Shown: piece after piece, positions 1 through 9,100 of the stretch
Layout: the number at the start of each line of letters is the position of its first letter
How positions within the stretch are numbered: the first letter of the stretch is position 1
NCBI GenBank assembly: GCA_949710005.1
Contig: OX453280.1
Span: forward strand, 13,839,758 to 13,903,757
Origin: Ricordea florida
Taxonomy: Eukaryota > Cnidaria > Anthozoa > Corallimorpharia > Ricordeidae
Reading direction: 5' to 3'
DNA length: 64,000 nt
The notes under the pieces: model-generated
The model's database searches: none
Told to the model about the DNA's origin: nothing
What the model saw: only the letters and a program-made list of their open reading frames with translations
Translations under genes and position numbers: made by a program

Positions 1-1573
1 TCGACAGAAATAGAGCAGTAAACTTAAAATTTAAGCTAAGTGCTACCCTATGCTCAGCTAATGCGGTGAGTTGATTACCTTTCCGTATTGCATTTTGGGA
101 TTGAGAAAAGTCACATGATAAAACAGCCTCGATGCCGAGATATCGATTGAAAAAGTTCCATTCACCCACGTATGGAAAGCGTAGTCGCAGTTGTGGCAGA
201 AATTGGACTAAATAGCTCTGTTTTGGTGCTGAAAGGACATCATCAAGTCTGGCAAGCGGTAACTTGACATGCAGCATTCGAAGAACTGAGTGTATGATGC
301 AGCCTTGAACTGCCAAGAGTGCTTTTAAGCGCTAATAGCTGTAAACTTGGCAGGCGAGTGTGAGTTAAGCCAGAACAGAGCTAGTCTAAAAGCAGGTCTA
401 CGCAGTTCGGCATCATAAGAAATGTGTATTGTTGGGATTTACTTGAGTCCCTTTAGGTTTCAGGCTTATTAGAAAGTGGAGGTTTGGACCTGCTTTTAGA
501 CTTGTAAAACATTTTGATTTGGTGGGAAGGGATCAGTTCTGTGTGAGTGCACTACAGTTACCCATAATGCGTTGCAAGATATTTGTCTATAAAAGGTTCT
601 GTGAGCCGCAAATTGTAGAGGAAAGTGGAGACGGATCGAAAGATGTCGAGGAAAAGCGAAGTTTATTGGAGGAAGAGAATGGTCACTTGAGTTGCTCTGT
701 GTAAAAGATGTCGCACTTATACAGATAATGATGACAGTATTGTAATAACGGGCCCTGTGCAAGAACTTGTCACGTAAACTTGTTTTCATAAATGTGACGA
801 TACGGTTGGTTTCGTAAAATTATCTTGACAGAAATAAAAAGAGCAGCTCAAAATAACAATTAAAATATAACAAACGTGACAAACGTAACAAAATAACAAA
901 CGTGACAATTTTCGTTGGTATATTGTTTAAACTGGTGTTGTTACAGTTGAAAGAATTTAAAAGGATTTGTATGGGAAATGGAAGCTTTGTCACCCATTCA
1001 CGCTTGGATGGTTTTCATACAAATCATTGTATTTTTCGAAGTTTTCAAACCGCCATAAAATTCTTCCTTTAAAATAGGAAAGCCTGAAAATTTCCACTCC
1101 TGCCCATTTATTCTCGCTTCTTTGACCCATGGTAAAAAAAGGAATGTGAGCTCTGTTTGTGGCGCTTAATTAGGACTAATTACACTGGGTTGCAAAAGCT
1201 TTTCGTCCGTAAACAAATGTATGGAAAATTTCGAGTGTTGAAATGGTCATAAAATCTTTACCTTAGGAGGTATTTGCCTGAACATTTGTATTCTGGCCAC
1301 GACAAACACGATTCCTCCATTTGTGGAATATATAAAGTCCGAGCTTTAAGTTCACCAATTATCAGTCATGCGACAAGTTTGCTGCAAAAGGCATATTTAT
1401 GGCGACCTCGGACAAACAGTTTTGGCGAGATTATTTCCATCACTGCCAAATCCTGAAATTTCAATTCTGGTTGTTTCTCACGGTTTAAAATAGTCGAAGA
1501 ACGTTTTTCTGTTGGTTACGGAAAAGGATTAGTTAATCTGCTCAGATTAGTTTCATTTTTGGCTATTATATTG
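1..1573 (+). repeat. Unit 1: divergent, lengthened copy
   Basis: This unit is 39 bp longer than the canonical one. At 857-900 a 44-bp AT-rich stretch built from short repeats of the type AACAAACGTGAC / AAACGTAAC replaces the five bases GCCAA found in all other units. A T5 run is T4 near 1011-1016, and an extra C is present at 1477. The indel at 1477 breaks the 64-codon ORF, and the changes at 857-900 and 1011-1016 break the 90-codon minus-strand ORF, both intact in later units. Terminal units of tandem arrays are typically the least homogenised, so this may lie at or near an array edge. The window itself starts exactly at the TCGAC of the phase site. Confidence 0.9.
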
Positions 1574-1889
1574 TCGACAGAAATAGAGCAGTAAACTTAA
1601 AATTTAAGCTAAGTGCTACCCTATGCTCAGCTAATGCGGTGAGTTGATTACCTTTCCGTATTGCATTTTGGGATTGAGAAAAGTCACATGATAAAACAGC
1701 CTCGATGCCGAGATATCGATTGAAAAAGTTCCATTCACCCACGTATGGAAAGCGTAGTCGCAGTTGTGGCAGAAATTGGACTAAATAGCTCTGTTTTGGT
1801 GCTGAAAGGACATCATCAAGTCTGGCAAGCGGTAACTTGACATGCAGCATTCGAAGAACTGAGTGTATGATGCAGCCTTGAACTGCCAA
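1566..1889 (-). other. 107-codon minus-strand ORF, longest in the unit, doubtful coding
   Basis: The longest open frame, present in every unit junction on the minus strand (next copy 3100-3423). It ends in the insertion-target region, so its last residue varies (I or N). Unit 17 has an R to P change (24769). I recognise no domain, signal peptide or clear membrane segment, and see no TATA or other promoter placed for it. A frame of this length is not surprising by chance in 1.5 kb on two strands, and with nearly identical copies there is no substitution pattern to test for coding constraint. Confidence 0.1.
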
Positions 1890-1955
1890 GAGTGCTTTTA
1901 AGCGCTAATAGCTGTAAACTTGGCAGGCGAGTGTGAGTTAAGCCAGAACAGAGCT

Positions 1956-2075
1956 AGTCTAAAAGCAGGTCTACGCAGTTCGGCATCATAAGAAATGTGT
2001 ATTGTTGGGATTTACTTGAGTCCCTTTAGGTTTCAGGCTTATTAGAAAGTGGAGGTTTGGACCTGCTTTTAGACT
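1956..2075. repeat. 120-bp foldback with perfect 16-bp arms (one per unit)
   Basis: AGTCTAAAAGCAGGTC (1956-1971) is followed at 2060-2075 by its exact reverse complement. As RNA, a U-G and an A-U pair would extend the stem to 18 bp around an 84-nt loop. Inside the loop, GGGA and TCCC could form a further small stem. The present size and perfect arms fit either a small terminal-inverted-repeat element or the closing stem of a structured RNA. I see no target-site duplication (the flanks are GAGCT and TGTAA), which weakens the transposon reading. Unit 1 carries the same element about 1,573 bp earlier. Confidence 0.8.
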
Positions 2076-2131
2076 TGTAAAACATTTTGATTTGGTGGGA
2101 AGGGATCAGTTCTGTGTGAGTGCACTACAGT

Positions 2132-2149
2132 TACCCATAATGCGTTGCA
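2132..2149 (+). promoter_or_regulatory. SPH / Staf (ZNF143-type) binding-site candidate
   Basis: TACCCATAATGCGTTGCA matches 17 of 18 positions of the Staf/SPH consensus as I recall it (YWCCCRNMATSCMYYRCR); the mismatch is G where A or C is preferred. It is preceded by ACTACAG, resembling the ACTACA extension seen at many ZNF143 sites. In vertebrates this factor activates snRNA, snRNA-like Pol III and tRNA-Sec genes as well as many mRNA promoters. The site lies 11 bp upstream of a TATA box, where a snRNA gene would usually have its proximal element. The box is intact in the units read; a T to C change at 25141 falls on the base just before it in unit 17. Confidence 0.5.
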
Positions 2150-2160
2150 AGATATTTGTC

Positions 2161-2168
2161 TATAAAAG
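2161..2168 (+). promoter_or_regulatory. TATA box 1 (TATAAAAG)
   Basis: A strong TATA match 11 bp downstream of the SPH/Staf-like box. Standard spacing would put a start near 2190. The combination of an upstream Staf-type site and a TATA box is typical of Pol III type 3 promoters and of some Pol II small-RNA promoters. It recurs at +1,534 in every unit. Confidence 0.5.
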
Positions 2169-2189
2169 GTTCTGTGAGCCGCAAATTGT

Positions 2190-2359
2190 AGAGGAAAGTG
2201 GAGACGGATCGAAAGATGTCGAGGAAAAGCGAAGTTTATTGGAGGAAGAGAATGGTCACTTGAGTTGCTCTGTGTAAAAGATGTCGCACTTATACAGATA
2301 ATGATGACAGTATTGTAATAACGGGCCCTGTGCAAGAACTTGTCACGTAAACTTGTTTT
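2190..2359 (+). ncRNA. Hypothetical small non-coding RNA downstream of SPH-TATA (one per unit)
   Basis: If TATA box 1 directs initiation about 30 bp downstream, the transcript would start near 2190. The first run of four T on this strand is at 2356-2359, a possible Pol III stop, giving about 165-170 nt. No earlier T4 interrupts it. The first 65 nt (2191-2255) are about 78% purine. GTCAC (2342-2346) can pair with GTGAC about 25 bases downstream, and short TGACA/TGTCA pairs are also present. The sequence does not resemble U1, U2, U4, U5, U6, U7, U11, U12, 7SK, Y, RNase P, 5S or 7SL RNA as I know them. Both ends are inferred, and transcription is unproven. Confidence 0.25.
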
Positions 2360-2399
2360 CATAAATGTGACGATACGGTTGGTTTCGTAAAATTATCTT

Positions 2400-2420
2400 G
2401 ACAGAAATAAAAAGAGCAGC
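2400..2420 (+). repeat. Internal half-unit landmark A (GACAGAAATA...AGAGCAG)
   Basis: GACAGAAATAAAAAGAGCAG here corresponds to GACAGAAATAGAGCAG at the unit boundary (1576-1591, 3110-3125). Homology extends to the left: GGTTGGTTTCGT...ATTATCTTG here against GATTAGTTTCAT...ATTATATTG at about 3078-3107. Each copy lies about 240 bp downstream of a TATA box (239 and 244 bp). This is the main evidence that the unit is a diverged dimer. Confidence 0.6.
2406..2411 (+). promoter_or_regulatory. AATAAA, possible polyadenylation signal
   Basis: An AATAAA hexamer within GACAGAAATAAAAAGAGCAG. It lies about 250 bp downstream of TATA box 1 and, reading from the previous unit, about 1.1 kb downstream of TATA box 2. 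It could end a Pol II transcript, but the motif is common in AT-rich DNA and no downstream GT-rich element is obvious. Confidence 0.2.
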
Positions 2421-2430
2421 TCAAAATAAG

Positions 2431-2452
2431 CCAACGTGACAATTTTCGTTGG
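2431..2452. other. Small perfect hairpin CCAACG / CGTTGG
   Basis: Six-base arms CCAACG (2431-2436) and CGTTGG (2447-2452) enclose TGACAATTTT. In unit 1 the left arm is changed by the 44-bp AT-rich replacement and the stem shortens to AACG/CGTT. Its role is unknown. It would be rather weak as a terminator since no T run follows. Confidence 0.5.
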
Positions 2453-2497
2453 TATATTGTTTAAACTGGTGTTGTTACAGTTGAAAGAATTTAAAAG

Positions 2498-2560
2498 GAT
2501 TTGTATGGGAAATGGAAGCTTTGTCACCCATTCACGCTTGGATGGTTTTTCATACAAATC
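2498..2560. other. 63-nt foldback, pre-miRNA-sized (one per unit)
   Basis: GATTTGTATG (2498-2507) is reverse-complementary to CATACAAATC (2551-2560). As plus-strand RNA, the following GGAAAU could continue pairing with the GUUUUU before the right arm using A-U and G-U pairs, giving a stem of up to 16 pairs and a loop of about 31 nt that contains AAGC/GCUU. Both arms contain ATTTGTAT, one base from the octamer ATTTGCAT bound by POU factors. So the alternatives are a hairpin RNA or a pair of inverted factor sites. In unit 1 the T5 run in the right arm is T4. Confidence 0.5.
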
Positions 2561-2863
2561 ATTGTATTTTTCGAAGTTTTCAAACCGCCATAAAATTCTT
2601 CCTTTAAAATAGGAAAGCCTGAAAATTTCCACTCCTGCCCATTTATTCTCGCTTCTTTGACCCATGGTAAAAAAAGGAATGTGAGCTCTGTTTGTGGCGC
2701 TTAATTAGGACTAATTACACTGGGTTGCAAAAGCTTTTCGTCCGTAAACAAATGTATGGAAAATTTCGAGTGTTGAAATGGTCATAAAATCTTTACCTTA
2801 GGAGGTATTTGCCTGAACATTTGTATTCTGGCCACGACAAACACGATTCCTCCATTTGTGGAA

Positions 2864-2872
2864 TATATAAAG
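2864..2872 (+). promoter_or_regulatory. TATA box 2 (TATATAAAG) with initiator-like TCAGTC
   Basis: TATATAAAG is followed about 33 bp downstream by TCAGTC (2899-2904), which fits the initiator consensus TCAKTY. No SPH box precedes it. Upstream ATTTGT and downstream GAGC are spaced 16 bp apart, exactly as around TATA box 1 (ATTTGT-16-GAGC), suggesting the two promoters are diverged duplicates. A Pol II start near 2901 is plausible. It recurs in every unit. Confidence 0.4.
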
Positions 2873-2933
2873 TCCGAGCTTTAAGTTCACCAATTATCAG
2901 TCATGCGACAAGTTTGCTGCAAAAGGCATATTT

Positions 2934-3128
2934 ATGGCGACCTCGGACAAACAGTTTTGGCGAGATTATTTCCATCACTGCCAAATCCTGAAATTTCAAT
3001 TCTGGTTGTTTTCACGGTTTAAAATAGTCGAAGAACGTTTTTCTGTTGGTTACGGAAAAGGATTAGTTAATCTGCTCAGATTAGTTTCATTTTTGGCTAT
3101 TATATTGTCGACAGAAATAGAGCAGTAA
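2934..3128 (+). other. 64-codon ORF downstream of TATA box 2, doubtful coding
   Basis: The ATG is about 35 bp downstream of the initiator-like motif and the ORF ends just past the unit boundary. The predicted peptide is rich in F and aromatic residues, with a hydrophobic C-terminal stretch (about residues 44-58) that could be a membrane segment. I recognise no family. Evidence against coding: the ORF is broken by the extra C at 1477 in unit 1, overlaps the insertion target, is destroyed by the insertion in units 34, 36 and 39, and changes residue 2 (A to T) in units 18, 19, 21 and 22 without any compensating pattern. I list it only because of its promoter-proximal position. Confidence 0.12.
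3078..3125 (+). repeat. Internal half-unit landmark B at the unit junction
   Basis: This is the partner of the landmark at 2400. It spans GATTAGTTTCAT, ATTATATTG, the GTCGAC phase site and GACAGAAATAGAGCAG. The TTATATTG in it (3100-3107) is the target of the insertion in units 34, 36 and 39, and is altered to TTAATTTG in units 35, 37, 38 and 40. ATTTTTGG within it resembles an Sm-protein site, but with no recognisable snRNA around it I give that little weight. Confidence 0.6.
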
Positions 3129-6100
3129 ACTTAAAATTTAAGCTAAGTGCTACCCTATGCTCAGCTAATGCGGTGAGTTGATTACCTTTCCGTATTGCAT
3201 TTTGGGATTGAGAAAAGTCACATGATAAAACAGCCTCGATGCCGAGATATCGATTGAAAAAGTTCCATTCACCCACGTATGGAAAGCGTAGTCGCAGTTG
3301 TGGCAGAAATTGGACTAAATAGCTCTGTTTTGGTGCTGAAAGGACATCATCAAGTCTGGCAAGCGGTAACTTGACATGCAGCATTCGAAGAACTGAGTGT
3401 ATGATGCAGCCTTGAACTGCCAAGAGTGCTTTTAAGCGCTAATAGCTGTAAACTTGGCAGGCGAGTGTGAGTTAAGCCAGAACAGAGCTAGTCTAAAAGC
3501 AGGTCTACGCAGTTCGGCATCATAAGAAATGTGTATTGTTGGGATTTACTTGAGTCCCTTTAGGTTTCAGGCTTATTAGAAAGTGGAGGTTTGGACCTGC
3601 TTTTAGACTTGTAAAACATTTTGATTTGGTGGGAAGGGATCAGTTCTGTGTGAGTGCACTACAGTTACCCATAATGCGTTGCAAGATATTTGTCTATAAA
3701 AGGTTCTGTGAGCCGCAAATTGTAGAGGAAAGTGGAGACGGATCGAAAGATGTCGAGGAAAAGCGAAGTTTATTGGAGGAAGAGAATGGTCACTTGAGTT
3801 GCTCTGTGTAAAAGATGTCGCACTTATACAGATAATGATGACAGTATTGTAATAACGGGCCCTGTGCAAGAACTTGTCACGTAAACTTGTTTTCATAAAT
3901 GTGACGATACGGTTGGTTTCGTAAAATTATCTTGACAGAAATAAAAAGAGCAGCTCAAAATAAGCCAACGTGACAATTTTCGTTGGTATATTGTTTAAAC
4001 TGGTGTTGTTACAGTTGAAAGAATTTAAAAGGATTTGTATGGGAAATGGAAGCTTTGTCACCCATTCACGCTTGGATGGTTTTTCATACAAATCATTGTA
4101 TTTTTCGAAGTTTTCAAACCGCCATAAAATTCTTCCTTTAAAATAGGAAAGCCTGAAAATTTCCACTCCTGCCCATTTATTCTCGCTTCTTTGACCCATG
4201 GTAAAAAAAGGAATGTGAGCTCTGTTTGTGGCGCTTAATTAGGACTAATTACACTGGGTTGCAAAAGCTTTTCGTCCGTAAACAAATGTATGGAAAATTT
4301 CGAGTGTTGAAATGGTCATAAAATCTTTACCTTAGGAGGTATTTGCCTGAACATTTGTATTCTGGCCACGACAAACACGATTCCTCCATTTGTGGAATAT
4401 ATAAAGTCCGAGCTTTAAGTTCACCAATTATCAGTCATGCGACAAGTTTGCTGCAAAAGGCATATTTATGGCGACCTCGGACAAACAGTTTTGGCGAGAT
4501 TATTTCCATCACTGCCAAATCCTGAAATTTCAATTCTGGTTGTTTTCACGGTTTAAAATAGTCGAAGAACGTTTTTCTGTTGGTTACGGAAAAGGATTAG
4601 TTAATCTGCTCAGATTAGTTTCATTTTTGGCTATTATATTGTCGACAGAAATAGAGCAGTAAACTTAAAATTTAAGCTAAGTGCTACCCTATGCTCAGCT
4701 AATGCGGTGAGTTGATTACCTTTCCGTATTGCATTTTGGGATTGAGAAAAGTCACATGATAAAACAGCCTCGATGCCGAGATATCGATTGAAAAAGTTCC
4801 ATTCACCCACGTATGGAAAGCGTAGTCGCAGTTGTGGCAGAAATTGGACTAAATAGCTCTGTTTTGGTGCTGAAAGGACATCATCAAGTCTGGCAAGCGG
4901 TAACTTGACATGCAGCATTCGAAGAACTGAGTGTATGATGCAGCCTTGAACTGCCAAGAGTGCTTTTAAGCGCTAATAGCTGTAAACTTGGCAGGCGAGT
5001 GTGAGTTAAGCCAGAACAGAGCTAGTCTAAAAGCAGGTCTACGCAGTTCGGCATCATAAGAAATGTGTATTGTTGGGATTTACTTGAGTCCCTTTAGGTT
5101 TCAGGCTTATTAGAAAGTGGAGGTTTGGACCTGCTTTTAGACTTGTAAAACATTTTGATTTGGTGGGAAGGGATCAGTTCTGTGTGAGTGCACTACAGTT
5201 ACCCATAATGCGTTGCAAGATATTTGTCTATAAAAGGTTCTGTGAGCCGCAAATTGTAGAGGAAAGTGGAGACGGATCGAAAGATGTCGAGGAAAAGCGA
5301 AGTTTATTGGAGGAAGAGAATGGTCACTTGAGTTGCTCTGTGTAAAAGATGTCGCACTTATACAGATAATGATGACAGTATTGTAATAACGGGCCCTGTG
5401 CAAGAACTTGTCACGTAAACTTGTTTTCATAAATGTGACGATACGGTTGGTTTCGTAAAATTATCTTGACAGAAATAAAAAGAGCAGCTCAAAATAAGCC
5501 AACGTGACAATTTTCGTTGGTATATTGTTTAAACTGGTGTTGTTACAGTTGAAAGAATTTAAAAGGATTTGTATGGGAAATGGAAGCTTTGTCACCCATT
5601 CACGCTTGGATGGTTTTTCATACAAATCATTGTATTTTTCGAAGTTTTCAAACCGCCATAAAATTCTTCCTTTAAAATAGGAAAGCCTGAAAATTTCCAC
5701 TCCTGCCCATTTATTCTCGCTTCTTTGACCCATGGTAAAAAAAGGAATGTGAGCTCTGTTTGTGGCGCTTAATTAGGACTAATTACACTGGGTTGCAAAA
5801 GCTTTTCGTCCGTAAACAAATGTATGGAAAATTTCGAGTGTTGAAATGGTCATAAAATCTTTACCTTAGGAGGTATTTGCCTGAACATTTGTATTCTGGC
5901 CACGACAAACACGATTCCTCCATTTGTGGAATATATAAAGTCCGAGCTTTAAGTTCACCAATTATCAGTCATGCGACAAGTTTGCTGCAAAAGGCATATT
6001 TATGGCGACCTCGGACAAACAGTTTTGGCGAGATTATTTCCATCACTGCCAAATCCTGAAATTTCAATTCTGGTTGTTTTCACGGTTTAAAATAGTCGAA

Positions 6101-9100
6101 GAACGTTTTTCTGTTGGTTACGGAAAAGGATTAGTTAATCTGCTCAGATTAGTTTCATTTTTGGCTATTATATTGTCGACAGAAATAGAGCAGTAAACTT
6201 AAAATTTAAGCTAAGTGCTACCCTATGCTCAGCTAATGCGGTGAGTTGATTACCTTTCCGTATTGCATTTTGGGATTGAGAAAAGTCACATGATAAAACA
6301 GCCTCGATGCCGAGATATCGATTGAAAAAGTTCCATTCACCCACGTATGGAAAGCGTAGTCGCAGTTGTGGCAGAAATTGGACTAAATAGCTCTGTTTTG
6401 GTGCTGAAAGGACATCATCAAGTCTGGCAAGCGGTAACTTGACATGCAGCATTCGAAGAACTGAGTGTATGATGCAGCCTTGAACTGCCAAGAGTGCTTT
6501 TAAGCGCTAATAGCTGTAAACTTGGCAGGCGAGTGTGAGTTAAGCCAGAACAGAGCTAGTCTAAAAGCAGGTCTACGCAGTTCGGCATCATAAGAAATGT
6601 GTATTGTTGGGATTTACTTGAGTCCCTTTAGGTTTCAGGCTTATTAGAAAGTGGAGGTTTGGACCTGCTTTTAGACTTGTAAAACATTTTGATTTGGTGG
6701 GAAGGGATCAGTTCTGTGTGAGTGCACTACAGTTACCCATAATGCGTTGCAAGATATTTGTCTATAAAAGGTTCTGTGAGCCGCAAATTGTAGAGGAAAG
6801 TGGAGACGGATCGAAAGATGTCGAGGAAAAGCGAAGTTTATTGGAGGAAGAGAATGGTCACTTGAGTTGCTCTGTGTAAAAGATGTCGCACTTATACAGA
6901 TAATGATGACAGTATTGTAATAACGGGCCCTGTGCAAGAACTTGTCACGTAAACTTGTTTTCATAAATGTGACGATACGGTTGGTTTCGTAAAATTATCT
7001 TGACAGAAATAAAAAGAGCAGCTCAAAATAAGCCAACGTGACAATTTTCGTTGGTATATTGTTTAAACTGGTGTTGTTACAGTTGAAAGAATTTAAAAGG
7101 ATTTGTATGGGAAATGGAAGCTTTGTCACCCATTCACGCTTGGATGGTTTTTCATACAAATCATTGTATTTTTCGAAGTTTTCAAACCGCCATAAAATTC
7201 TTCCTTTAAAATAGGAAAGCCTGAAAATTTCCACTCCTGCCCATTTATTCTCGCTTCTTTGACCCATGGTAAAAAAAGGAATGTGAGCTCTGTTTGTGGC
7301 GCTTAATTAGGACTAATTACACTGGGTTGCAAAAGCTTTTCGTCCGTAAACAAATGTATGGAAAATTTCGAGTGTTGAAATGGTCATAAAATCTTTACCT
7401 TAGGAGGTATTTGCCTGAACATTTGTATTCTGGCCACGACAAACACGATTCCTCCATTTGTGGAATATATAAAGTCCGAGCTTTAAGTTCACCAATTATC
7501 AGTCATGCGACAAGTTTGCTGCAAAAGGCATATTTATGGCGACCTCGGACAAACAGTTTTGGCGAGATTATTTCCATCACTGCCAAATCCTGAAATTTCA
7601 ATTCTGGTTGTTTTCACGGTTTAAAATAGTCGAAGAACGTTTTTCTGTTGGTTACGGAAAAGGATTAGTTAATCTGCTCAGATTAGTTTCATTTTTGGCT
7701 ATTATATTGTCGACAGAAATAGAGCAGTAAACTTAAAATTTAAGCTAAGTGCTACCCTATGCTCAGCTAATGCGGTGAGTTGATTACCTTTCCGTATTGC
7801 ATTTTGGGATTGAGAAAAGTCACATGATAAAACAGCCTCGATGCCGAGATATCGATTGAAAAAGTTCCATTCACCCACGTATGGAAAGCGTAGTCGCAGT
7901 TGTGGCAGAAATTGGACTAAATAGCTCTGTTTTGGTGCTGAAAGGACATCATCAAGTCTGGCAAGCGGTAACTTGACATGCAGCATTCGAAGAACTGAGT
8001 GTATGATGCAGCCTTGAACTGCCAAGAGTGCTTTTAAGCGCTAATAGCTGTAAACTTGGCAGGCGAGTGTGAGTTAAGCCAGAACAGAGCTAGTCTAAAA
8101 GCAGGTCTACGCAGTTCGGCATCATAAGAAATGTGTATTGTTGGGATTTACTTGAGTCCCTTTAGGTTTCAGGCTTATTAGAAAGTGGAGGTTTGGACCT
8201 GCTTTTAGACTTGTAAAACATTTTGATTTGGTGGGAAGGGATCAGTTCTGTGTGAGTGCACTACAGTTACCCATAATGCGTTGCAAGATATTTGTCTATA
8301 AAAGGTTCTGTGAGCCGCAAATTGTAGAGGAAAGTGGAGACGGATCGAAAGATGTCGAGGAAAAGCGAAGTTTATTGGAGGAAGAGAATGGTCACTTGAG
8401 TTGCTCTGTGTAAAAGATGTCGCACTTATACAGATAATGATGACAGTATTGTAATAACGGGCCCTGTGCAAGAACTTGTCACGTAAACTTGTTTTCATAA
8501 ATGTGACGATACGGTTGGTTTCGTAAAATTATCTTGACAGAAATAAAAAGAGCAGCTCAAAATAAGCCAACGTGACAATTTTCGTTGGTATATTGTTTAA
8601 ACTGGTGTTGTTACAGTTGAAAGAATTTAAAAGGATTTGTATGGGAAATGGAAGCTTTGTCACCCATTCACGCTTGGATGGTTTTTCATACAAATCATTG
8701 TATTTTTCGAAGTTTTCAAACCGCCATAAAATTCTTCCTTTAAAATAGGAAAGCCTGAAAATTTCCACTCCTGCCCATTTATTCTCGCTTCTTTGACCCA
8801 TGGTAAAAAAAGGAATGTGAGCTCTGTTTGTGGCGCTTAATTAGGACTAATTACACTGGGTTGCAAAAGCTTTTCGTCCGTAAACAAATGTATGGAAAAT
8901 TTCGAGTGTTGAAATGGTCATAAAATCTTTACCTTAGGAGGTATTTGCCTGAACATTTGTATTCTGGCCACGACAAACACGATTCCTCCATTTGTGGAAT
9001 ATATAAAGTCCGAGCTTTAAGTTCACCAATTATCAGTCATGCGACAAGTTTGCTGCAAAAGGCATATTTATGGCGACCTCGGACAAACAGTTTTGGCGAG

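Noticed and set aside
496..789. 97-codon minus-strand ORF and 61-codon plus-strand ORF around the SPH-TATA region
   Set aside because: They overlap each other antisense, cover the promoter elements, show no domain or signal, and recur only because the whole unit recurs.
1841..1860. Minus-strand TTGATGATG as a C box, and TGGCAAGCGG as a tRNA A box
   Set aside because: No D box, no B box (GGTTCGANNCC) and no cloverleaf on either strand.
2037..2060. GGCTTATTA resembling the start of the bdelloid rotifer spliced leader
   Set aside because: The match stops after nine bases. No splice donor plus Sm site follows at the right spacing.
1966..2070. Possible 5S rRNA gene (GTCTACG start, about 100 bp, T4 end; CTTGGATGG elsewhere in the unit)
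   Set aside because: Only a few short words match. The internal control region and the rest of the 5S sequence are absent, and CTTGGATGG lies 470 bp away.
2301..2307. ATGATGA as a C box of a C/D snoRNA
   Set aside because: No CTGA D box or terminal stem at a suitable distance downstream.
2478..2500. TGTTACAG...AGAATTT resembling U7 snRNA
   Set aside because: The shared words are short, the histone-pairing and Sm segments do not align, and no 3' stem-loop follows.
2393..2665. 90-codon minus-strand ORF in units 2 onward
   Set aside because: Disrupted in unit 1 by small indels; no recognisable domain; covers the 63-nt foldback and CCAACG hairpin. No sign of coding constraint.
2809..2991. 60-codon plus-strand ORF over TATA box 2
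   Set aside because: Contains the TATA box and initiator themselves and is truncated by a stop in units 18, 19, 21 and 22.
3088..3096. ATTTTTGG as an Sm site of an snRNA
   Set aside because: No U-snRNA sequence or flanking stem-loops are recognisable, and T-rich octamers are common here.
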